DNA of 64,000 nucleotides from Perognathus longimembris pacificus (taxonomy: Eukaryota; Chordata; Mammalia; Rodentia; Heteromyidae): positions 41,470,191 through 41,534,190 of the forward strand of contig NC_063174.1 in NCBI RefSeq assembly GCF_023159225.1, written 5' to 3'. The notes below the pieces were generated by a model. The model saw only the letters and a program-made list of their open reading frames with translations, was not told where the DNA came from and made no database searches. Shown here one piece after another: positions 50,701-61,800 of the stretch (its first letter is position 1; every line of letters starts with the position of its first letter). Position numbers and translations under genes: made by a program.

Positions 50701-53700
50701 TATTTTGTTGATGAACTTTTCCTACATCAAATATACATAAGGATGAATTCAGTATTTTGCACAAGCACAATGTCCTTTCTTCCTGATAAATACCTAAATC
50801 CTTCTGCTTTCTTGATTTCAGTAAATTTATATTATTACTGTAAACTTTCTTTAAACTTAAAAGCCAGTTGTGATCAGGGTAAGATAATGGCCATGTAAAT
50901 AGTGAGTTTATTCAACTGCTGGGATTCTAGGAGAACGGAGAACTTACCCAGAGGAACGAATGCCCCTGCCAGCCCCATCGCTAAGCCACCAGCCACCTCC
51001 AGCACCACGGGTGGAGAAGAAGCCTGAATCAAAGAATGTGGATGATATTTTGAAACCACCAGGCCGAGAGAGCAGACCTGAAAGAGTAAGTCCTATAGAA
51101 TTGATTCGTTTTCTTGCACATCCAAAGATAGATCTTTTTAATATGCTGAATAGATTTTCTTTACTTGTCTGCAACATAGGAATCAAATCAGATTCAAGGC
51201 ATCTTATCATCTCTAAATTACCATACAGTCTCACGAGCTACATAAAACCATCTTTAAGTTAAGTTAGAGCTTAGTTTCTTGGCAAAAGAGACATTGGAAA
51301 CTTTAAAAACAGCTCAGGAAGGCTTAATTAATTGCATTTTGAAAGGAGGAAAAGCATATTTCATTTTTTGGTGTGTTGAACAAAAAGGGACAGTAAAGAG
51401 ACATTACATTTATTTACTAGTGAGTTCCAAATGTATATATTACCTTATATTGCAGAAGTTAAGACTTACATTTGAATAAACTAACACTGGAGACTTAAGC
51501 CAGATATTTGATTGTGTATATGTAGAATTAATAGTTTATTTTAGTCCTTTTTAATTTTTTTGCTTACTATTAATGTGTAACTGCAACTACTCCATCTTCC
51601 CTGTAGTGATTGTTAGTAGTAACCCGCCCCCTTATCTGTGGTCTCACTTTCTTCAGTTCTCCTTAACCAAAATCAAAAGTGACCCTGAAATGGAAAATTC
51701 CAGAAATAAACAATTTATAACTTTAAATTGTGCTTTTCTGAGTAGCAAGAGGAAATCTTACTATTCAGGAGATAGATGATTCAGGAAGGAAATCTTCCCT
51801 TTGTTCAGCATATCCACAGTCTACATACTCCCCACCTATTGGTCACTTAGTAGCTTTCTTGGTTATCAGATTGACTGTCATGGTGTTGAAGTACTTATAT
51901 GAAGAGTTTGTTACATAAGGTTTCAGGCATCTGCTAGGGCTCCCTGAAATGAATCCGCAGTAGGTAATGCAGTACTACTTTATAGTCTTTAAGCACCTCT
52001 TTACAGTCCAGTCAGTATCTTTGAATAGAATGTCACCTGTAGACAACTTATAGCTGAATCATTCATATGTAATGTTACTTGGTTGTTGTTTTTGTTGTTG
52101 ATGATGTTTTTATGTGCCTGTTGTGGCTGCATGGACTCTGGGACTGGGCACCGTCCCTGAACTTTTGTGCTCAAGCCTAGCACTCTACCACATGAGCCAC
52201 AGCTTCACTCTTGGCTTTATATGGTTAATTGGAAATAAGCATTTAATGGACTTTCCTTCCCAGGCTGATTTCGAACTCTGATCCTCAGATATCAGCCTCC
52301 TGAGTAGCTAGGATTACAGGAGTGAGCCATCAGCATGTACAGCTTAATGTTACTTATTAATGATAGAAATACAATTCATTTTCACTTATTTGTCTTATAT
52401 TATGTAATATTACTGAGCTTTAACTTACAAGCTTTTCAGTGCCTTCTTAGGATTTTCTGTTTATAAAATTATACCATACCATCTGCAAATACAGTTTTAG
52501 TTATTCCTGTCTAAGCTAGATGGCTAATGTTTGTTTTTCTTAAACCTGTAGTACAATATGGAGTACATGTGGCAAGGTTGGACAGCCTCACCTTGGTCCT
52601 TCCTTTCCCTTCCCTTCCTTTCCCTTCCTTCCCTCTTCCTTCCCCTCTTCCTTCCCCTCTTCCTTCCCCTCTTCCTTCCTCTCTTCCTTCCTCCCTTCTT
52701 TCCTTCCTTCCTTTCTTCTTGTTGAATAGGAGAAGTTTATTTGAAGGTGAAAGAAAGTGGCAAAACTCTCCATCTGGAGACTGGACAGGACTAAAGAGGA
52801 GTCCCCTCACCTTGTTTCTGATCTCAGAAAACACCCATTCTTTTACCACTAAGGTTGATGTTAGCTGTGGATCTTTCCTTCTTTGGGGTGGGGGGCAGTC
52901 CTGGGCCCTGAACTCAGGGCCTGAGCACTGTCCCTGGCTTCCTTTTTTTTTTTGCCAGTCCTGGGCCTTGGACTCAGGGCCTGAGCACTGTCCCTGGCTT
53001 GGCTTCTTCCCGCTCAAGGCTAGCACTCTGCCACCTGAGCCACAGCGCCCCTTCTGGCCGTTTTCCATATATGTGGTGCTGGGGAATCGAACCGAGAGCT
53101 TCAGGTGTAGGAGGCAAGCACTCTTGCCACTAGGCCATATTCCCAGCCCTCTGGCTTCCTTTTGCTCAAGGCAGCACTCTGCCACTTGAGCCACAGTGCC
53201 ACTTCTGGCCGTTTTCTGTATATGTGGTGCTGGGGAATTGAACCCAGGGCCTCATGTATACAAGGCAAGCTCTCTTGCCACTAGGCCATATCCCCAGCCC
53301 ACAAGCTGTGGATCTTTCAATGATGTATTTTACCAGGTTAAGGAAGGCTTCTTCTGTTCCTCGCTCAGTGTTTTTGTATATGAAGGATGTTGGATTTTGG
53401 TAGAGTGCATGCCTTGAGCAAAAAAGCTCAGAAACAGTACCCAGACCCTGAATTCAAACCCCAGGATTGGAATTAATTCTTTAAATATTTGATAGAATTC
53501 AGTGATAAAGCTGTCTGGGCCTGATTCTTTTTCTGAGGGTACCTTTTTAAAAAATTACTACTTTAGTTTCTGCTTGTCTAAATCTGTTGGCATTGTCCAT
53601 TTCTTTTCTTTGTCTTTTTTTGGTACTGGGGATTGAACCTAGAGATGTTGCCCTTGCTAGGCAAGTGCTTTGCCACTAATCTATATCCCAGCCCTGTCTA

Positions 53701-56700
53701 TTTCTTTTTGAGTCAGTTTTAGTTGTCTCTGACTTCTAGAAATTGTCCATTTCATCCAAGTTATCTTATTTGTTGGTATATAATTGCCCACAGTATTCAT
53801 TTCTAGTGAAATGATAATTCTGTAAAATCTGTAGTAATGCCCATCTTTCATTTCTGAATGTAATAATTTGATCTGTCTTTAATCTCAGTCTCCCAAATAG
53901 CTAAAATTACAGGCATGGGCCACCAGTGCTAGAATCCAATTTCTGTTTTGATTTCTTCTTTAACCTATTGATTAATTTCCACTAATTTCTATTATTGTAG
54001 TCAGATAACATTTTGCATTATGTCTATTCATTCAAATGTATTAAGGTTTGTTTCATGCACTATCATGAATGATAAGTCCTTGTTAATAAGATCTCATTGA
54101 AAAAAGATCTCTGAGTGATTTTTCTCCCATTGTATTTCAGATTGTTGTTATTATGAGAGGATTGCCTGGCAGTGGAAAAACACATGTTGCAAAACTTATT
54201 CGGGTGAGTAAGGGAAAGCCAATAAATCAGTTACTTGTATTAGTGAGCAGTGTGTTATTGATGTAGATGTCTCGCACTTGACCTATTTAATGGCCCATGG
54301 ATCCACAGTAGATGTTGTCCCATATAAACTTTCGATCAGTTTAAACAAATATTGTTACTTCTACTTGTCTTGAAATCACCGTCATGTTATTTAGCCACAA
54401 GAAGGAACTTTGTGAATATTCATTAATTTGTTTTGACCATTCTTAGGATAAGGAGGTAGAGTTTGGAGGACCTGCACCCAGAGTTTTAAGCCTAGATGAT
54501 TACTTTATCACTGAAGTAGAAAAAGAAGAAAAAGATCCAGATTCTGGAAAGAAAGTAAAAAAGAAGGTATGGGATATTTCTGAATGTGATTCACTAATAG
54601 TATTCAAAGGATAACATATTCAGAAAAAGGTGAAGCTTTTGGGAAGACTTCTCTGCTTTCTGAACATAAGCTTTGGTACTTAGGTCTGAAGGAAAGACTG
54701 CAAGATCATACCAATGCAGATACTAACCAGGCGAAAGATTAAGAATGATTCTTTACATTTGCTAATCCTAGATCTCTTTATGGGGCTCATCTTAGGTAAT
54801 GGAATATGAATATGAAGCAGAAATGGAAGAGACTTACCGCACCAGCATGTTCAAAACTTTCAAAAAGACTCTGGATGATGGCTTTTTCCCCTTCATCATT
54901 CTGGATGCTATCAATGACAGAGTTAGACATTTTGACCAGTTTTGGAGTGCAGCAAAAACCAAGGGATTTGAGGTACAGCCTTAAAAGAACATTTAAAAGC
55001 CTTGTGTTAGCATATAAGTTTTCTATTTCTTTGTCTAATCATTACTAATTGTTGCTTAGGTATATTTGGCTGAAATGAGTGCTGATAACCAGACTTGTGG
55101 CAAAAGGAATATTCATGGAAGAAAGCTTAAAGAAATTAATAAGGTGATTTTCAGAAATAGAATGATAGAGTACCCTAAACTTAAAATGTTTTCAGTCTCA
55201 GCACTGTTACCTGCAAATTCTTTTTTAGGAGTGGAGGGATGGATGCATATAGGTTTAAACTGGGGCCTCTTACTTTCTAGGCAAGTGCTTCAAGCCTCCT
55301 CCTTTTTTCCCCTTTTATTATATATATTGTTGTATTTCCATCTATTATATATACATTGTTGTATTTCCATAGAGAAAGCTCTTGTTTATCCCCTTTGGTT
55401 TCAGAATGTTTTTTCTACCTACTGTAGTAAATATTAAATATTTCTTTTCCTTTGTATGTAAGAACTGACCTATTATACATATCTCGGATGCCTACTTGAT
55501 CTTTATTTGAGTACTTTCCAGGGATAACTTGACTTCTTAAATTTCACAACAGATGGCTGATCACTGGGAAACTGCACCTCGTCACATGATGCGTTTAGAT
55601 ATTCGTTCTTTGCTACAAGATGCTGCTATTGAAGAGGTGAGTGGGTGTGCACCTTTGGCTCAAAAGCAGTTTAAATAACACTTTGCTCCTGCTTTTACTT
55701 TTAAAAAGTTTAAATCTACAGAAATCATATGAACATGGGCTGGGATGTAGCTCAGTGGCAAAGCGCTTGCCTAGCAAGTGCAATGTCCTGGGTTCGATCC
55801 CCAGTACAAAAAAAAGAAAAGACAAAAAAAAAATCATATGAACAGTAAAGAAAACCTCTATATATGTTTAGAACTATCTCCTAAGAATAAACACATTCTC
55901 TTAGAAAAGCAGGAAATTTAACATTGAAAAAATATTAAGTAAAATAATGCCCCGAATTATAAAGTTCTTGAATTATCTTATATATAGTTTTCTCCCATTT
56001 TCCCCTCCCATCCCTGCCCTCAAGTTGTTACATAGTTCGATTTTTACATAATGTCTATTGAATATAGTGATTGCATTTGCTTATCCTTCCTCCCACCAAT
56101 TGTGTGCCCCTCCATTATCCTTCCCCTAAACTATATTTTCACGTCCTGGTGTTCATTTGTTGTTCAGAGGAGTTGCACTATTGGGCTCCTCCCCTAAGTA
56201 TACCATCCTTTAGTCAATTGGTTGTATGTATATGCATAAAACCCTGTATATGTTACCATGTATGTTTGTATTTTAGATCTAGCTTCCACATACAAGAGAA
56301 AACATATGCCGTTTATCTCTCTGAGCCTGAATTTCTTAAAGTAATTTCTCTAGGTCTGTCCATTTCCCTGCAAATGACATATTCTTTCTGATTGATGGGT
56401 AAAATTCCGTTGTTTATATGTTGCACATTTTTCTTAATCCGTTCATCTATTATAGGCCATCTTTGGTATTTCTGTTACTTGGCTATTGTGAATAATGCAG
56501 CAGTGAACACAGATGTGCAAATATCTTTACTGTATCCTGACTTGTAATATTCTGGATGGATACCCAAGAATGGTATTGCTGGATAATAGGGTAGTTCTAT
56601 GTTTAGTTTTTGGAGGAATCGCCAAACCGCCTTCCAAAGCAGTTGTACTAGTTCACATTCCCACCAACAGAGTAATAAGGCTCCTTGTCCTCTGCATCTT

Positions 56701-58821
56701 TGTCAGCATTTGTTATTACTTATGTTCTCAATGATGGTCAATCTTACTGGGGTGAGATGGCATCTCAGTTTTGTTCTGTTTTGCATTTTCTTGTGGCCAG
56801 GAATGTTGAACATCTCCTTCTGTCTTCTGAGAAGTCTCTATTTAGCTCCTTTACCCACTTATTAGTTGGGTTATTGACATTTGTTTTAGCAGGTGGGATT
56901 AGTTTCTTGAGCTTCTTGTATATTCTGGATATTAGGCCCAGATGTGTAGCTGGTAAAGGTCTTCTCCCAGTCTTTTTGGCTTAGTATATATCTGTAATAA
57001 CTATATCTTTTTTTTTTTTTGGCTTAGTAACTATATCCTTTGCTTTGCAGAAACTTTGGTTTGATGTAATCTCATTTGTCAAGTCTCTGTTCAATTTGCT
57101 GAATCCCTGGAACTCTACTCAGAAAGTTTCTGCCTAACAGAGGTTCTGTTAGGATATGCTGTAATTTTCATTGGTTTGCAGGAACTTTTTGATTTTCCTT
57201 TTTTTCTTTAGTGACCCAGCTGTCATTTAGCAGTGTGTTATTCGGTTTTTTATGTGTTTGAATATTTTCTGTAGTTTCTGTTGAGTGCTAGTTTGATTTT
57301 ATTGTTATCAGATAGAATACTGAGGGTTAGTCTCCTTTTGCTGGCTTCTTCTGCTTCCTAAACCATCAGCTCTGTTTATATTTTGCAAATAAATACAAGT
57401 GAATTATAATCACTGTATTAACAGTAGCAATATTTTTTATTTTTTATTATCTTACTCAAATTATACAGAATTTCATATGTTTACAGTGTATTCCAAACAA
57501 TCGCATCCCCCCTTATTACTCTTCATTCCCCTTTTCCACACTTTCTAAAACAGTTTCAATAGATTTCTTTGCCCTATTTTTTTTTTTTTTTTTTGGCCAG
57601 TCCTGGGCCTTGGACTCAGGGCCTGAGCACTGTCCCTGGCTTCTTTTTGCTCAAGGCTAGCGCTCTGCCACTTGAGTCACAGCGCCACTTCTGGCCATTT
57701 TCTGTATATGTGGTGCTGGGGAATCGAACCCGGGGCTTCAAGTATATGAGGCAAGCGCTCTTGCCACTAGGCCATATCCCCAGCCCCTCATTGCCCTATT
57801 TTTGTGGTTGCAAAGCACATCACTTTCTTCGCTCCTCATTTTTCAACAGCTTTCATTGAGGTTCTTTATGCTGTTTTCATATATACTTACAAACAGTTTT
57901 GAGTGGAGGGACTGTGTGACTTTATAATTCTTTCCCTCTAGGTTTTCTAAATTCTCTAGAATACAAAATTTAGTATTTTAGTACATCCCAAAGTCAAACT
58001 ACCCAAAATATATTTCATCTAAACCTGTTCCTCTTGTAGTACTCTAATTTTTCAATTGGAACTACCAGTCAATAGTTGATTTCAACAGTTGGTGGAACCA
58101 TTGGTCAAATAAGTTGTCTCTAACTCTTGACTGTCCTTCCTATCATGATTCAATCCTGTCCCTCTACCACTCATCAGTTAAAAATCTTGTCATTTTTAAC
58201 TTATAGCTACTTCTCAGATCCATGTATTCTAATCTCACTTCTTTGAGTCAGAGTCTTAAAAATACAGTCTTCCTGCCTCCGCCTCCTGAGTGCTGGATTG
58301 CAGGTATATGTCGGTTTTATCCTACTTCTAAAAATTATGCTTTTTCTTATATTTTGAAATTTGAGCTACTTGTGTGTTTTATTTGATTGTCAAAATTCTT
58401 GTTAAGGGGTTTTAAAATGAAATCGTAGTGTAATCCATGTACATTTAAAACTGTTTTAGCCAATTAAAGCATTGCACTTACCATTTTAGGAATTATAAAG
58501 ATGAATATCCCAGGAAAATGAAAATCAGGAATATCTTACCAGTTTTACTTCAAAATTTGGATTCTTAAGTACTATATAATGACTGGGTCATTATATGACT
58601 GGCTCAGGCCTGTAATCCTAGCAACTCCGGAGGCTGAGGTCTGAGGATTGTGGTTTAAAGTCAGCCAGGGCAATAAAGTTCATGAATCTCTTACCTCCAA
58701 TAAACTTCTCAGAAAAGCCAGAAGTGGCACTGTGGCTCAAATGGTAGAGTGCTAACCTTGAGCATAAAGAAGCTCAGGGACAGCACCCAGGCCCTGAATT
58801 CAAGTCCCAGACCAGAAAAAA

Positions 58822-58870
<49 letters not shown>

Positions 58871-61800
58871 GCATGTATGTTGCTTTGTTCCTAAAAAGTT
58901 AACTCCGTTATTTTTCAATGATTCTTGCCCGGTTGTAGGTAGAGATGGAAGATTTTGATGCAAATATTGAAGAACAGAAGGAAGAAAAGAAAGATGCAGA
59001 AGAAGAGGAAAACGAACTGGTAGGAGACAGACCAACCACTTTGAGCAAAGTGTCTCTTTATTAGAATTCTTTAGGAGGCTTTATATTTAGACCCGTGGTG
59101 GTTTTACTACTGCTGATACACACTTTTTAATAGTAAAAATTCCCACAATCATCTTAAACTTTTAGCTACTTTTGTTTTTCCTGGACCAAAGGAAGCCTGT
59201 GTTGTTAAAAAAAATTTTTTTTAACAGAGTACTAAGAAACTTACCTTTGTATTCACTCATCTATCTGTGGTAGTTTTAGAAGAATATACTTTTCAAGAAA
59301 ATTAATTACATTTGAAAAGGCATTCTTACATTCCAGCAGATAGTGGTACAGCCTACCCAGCACATGCACAGTTGTCTCTCTACTACATGATCTCAGAATT
59401 GAGTTTCTGTCAATGAGCAAATGGATGGGTTACCATTGGCTGCTGGATTTGTTCTGTTTTTTTATCCTGTTAAGTGATGGGAAAAAACGATTTGACTGTG
59501 TAGGCAATGCATTTTATTTAGGCTGATTAGAAACTTACATGATGTGAGTTGTGTACCTCTTGTAAATGCTTTTAACATCCCTGTAGAGTTGTTTGCCTTA
59601 CCGTCATTCAAGAAAAATGCGACCTATAGAGTTAACCTGACTTTGCAGTGTTTGCTAACGAGGTACAGAGATGAGCAATGCCTTGGAACAGTGTTGCTTT
59701 TTTAAAATCCGGAATATTACTTGGTTTATTTACTACTTCAATTCTTGCTAAATTTGCTTTTCATATTCCTTTGAAAATGTAAAAATTCAGAACCCTGATT
59801 TTCCTACCCGCGCTAGAATATACTGAGTCTTCAAGAAGTGGTCCCATTAAACTTATGTGTACTATAGAGGACTCTTGATAGAAACTGTGTTTATTTAGAG
59901 ATGGTGTCGACCTCTACATTCCTACATTTTAAATGTGGATTAAAAAATAAGCTTTCAAGTTAATGGCATTTGAGTCTCATATGTTTGGTTTTTTTTAAAC
60001 ACGAAGCCTTTTTCTTTATTAAGTTGTTTTGATATACATAATCTCAAATCTCAAATTTACTTGAAGGCCCACACTGTCCTGGAATATAGCTCATGACCTT
60101 TATAGCTACTTGCAGCATGTATGATAGAAACTGACCATATGAAAATCTGTAGTGTTGTTTACTTTCTGAAGCTGTCTTTTGTGGAGATTTCAGTTCAGGA
60201 TGTGGTTTATAATGTTTTATTTGTTTAGGTGTAGGTTGAACTTGGAGCTTTTAATTGAATGTACACTAATTTTTTAAAGTGAAAGGCATTGTTATACTAT
60301 ATTTTCACATTACAGACCTGGCAAGTAAACCTTAGAATTCTACCCTGCTGGACTATCTTTCATTTCTAAGTAGCCTACCATTTTTCACAGTGGAAAGATG
60401 GCTTAGTTTTAAGGAAGAACAAAATGTTTTCAGCAAGGGGAAACTAATATACTTGTTTGACTTTATATTCTAAAACTTCTCTTAACCCAGGCAAAGAGCA
60501 GAATCCAAATCTTCTACTATTGGAGTCTATCCCAAGAGTAAAAGATTCTTGGAGAATATTAACCAAAGGGTTAAGAGCAAGTCTCATATCATTCAGACTG
60601 TTTTAACAGAATTGTCAGTAAACTTTGCATTTTCTAATGTGTAACCATGAATACAACTGGATAAAATCTAAACTTTTCTTAAGAGAATCTTTTTGGGGGG
60701 AATCACTGGTGTGAGAGTTTGTCTTTTTTATTTATTGCTTCATTGAATCTAGTAGTGAACTTAGTATATTTCAGACTTTATATTATTCCAGTGATGCTTA
60801 AGGTTTTCAGATGAGTGTTGAGCTATCACTTACATAAAAGTTTCCTCAGTCCTTAACTTTCACCACTACCATAGCTTTGTCTTGGTTCCTTCTAAAAGTA
60901 TGTCTCAAAAGGATGATATAATTTACAACCTGAAATACTATGTTGAAATGGAATTACTAGTTCTGGCTTTAAAGACTAGAAATGTATAAAATGAGGTTTC
61001 CTGGAATAATGATAAAACTTTTTCGTAGAAGCTATTGTCATGCTATCTTCAACGTGTTTTCTAATCTAGCTGCATGTCAGCCTGTTCTATAAACTTACAC
61101 ATTTTCGACAGTAGAAATGAAACATAAAAGAAAATGGTGACACTTTGGATGAATTTATCCTGTTTACTAAGTCCTAATATTAAAGTTTCTGTATACTAGG
61201 GACCAAAAGAAAAAACAAAGTCCTAGTGAAGGAAAAGAGGACTCATGATAAATCATGTGGAAAAAGTATATACTTGCTAGGTGAATAAAGAGAAAGGATA
61301 TAGTTCATTGTGCACACTGGGTAATTGGAAAATGTTGAAATAAACCACTTAGTTATCTTATGAAATCTGAAGATGTAAGTTGCCTGTGGTGATTTCTGGG
61401 TTTTCACATAACAAAAAACAGTTCTAAAAGCTATTAGAAATAAAAATCTAGTTCACAACTGACCAAAGAGAAAAGCTCTGAAATTGATTCAATAAAATTA
61501 GTCTTTGTAAGATCTAACTGGTACATGGATTGAGTCATTTGAAAGTTTGACTTCATAATTGGGTAGTTGGCTTCAATAATACTAGTCCTTTTCCCTTCTT
61601 TCAAGAACTTACAATGACACTGGTATATCAAGTAACTGTCTTGAAGAACATTTTTTACTTCATGGCTGTAATCACTTAAATAGCAGTTGTATTTAGGAAA
61701 TAACATAGCTAGTATTATAAATTATCTGATCTCCAAAGGATATTAATATTGGCACAGTAACTGTCTATACATGCTTTATCCTAATAACTATACAGCTGCT

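Larger units (their letters stand above)
49375..50930 (+). other. YLPM1: Intron 10 (1.6 kb)
   Basis: GT-AG, phase 1. Contains degraded composite SINEs (49525-49610, 49752-49910), ID-like monomers (49925-50005, 50125-50210, 50290-50375) and a short TG run. Nothing is recognised in 50380-50925. Confidence 0.88.
51086..54140 (+). other. YLPM1: Intron 11 (3.1 kb)
   Basis: GT-AG, phase 0. Holds a composite SINE (52110-52345), a pyrimidine tract (52592-52722), nested IDL-Geo SINEs (52878-53303) and a minus-strand L1 fragment (53475-54080) ending about 60 bp from exon 12. Nothing is recognised in 51090-52100. Confidence 0.9.
55637..58938 (+). other. YLPM1: Intron 16 (3.3 kb)
   Basis: GT-AG, phase 0. 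Holds a near-canonical ID element, a minus-strand L1 3' end plus ORF2 fragment, an IDL-Geo SINE inside an L1-like 3' segment, and a composite SINE with a TG repeat close to exon 17. Nothing is recognised in 57950-58250 or 58315-58585. Confidence 0.9.

Noticed and set aside
52511..53194. Open frames of about 220 codons on both strands
   Set aside because: They are made of the pyrimidine tract joined to nested SINEs; the translated strings recur wherever IDL-Geo occurs.
55737..55830. Possible tRNA-Ala gene
   Set aside because: It has A and B boxes but also an A-rich tail and target-site duplications, so it is an ID retroposon.
56071..56984. Overlapping open frames suggesting a coding region in intron 16
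   Set aside because: They lie on the strand opposite to a broken L1 ORF2 and 3'UTR.
57569..57859. Recurrent peptide (SPGPWTQGLSTVPGFFLLKA) seen in many short open frames
   Set aside because: It is a conceptual translation of minus-strand IDL-Geo copies, repeated at 12.4, 23.5, 28.0, 33.9, 44.1 and 46.9 kb among others; not a gene family.
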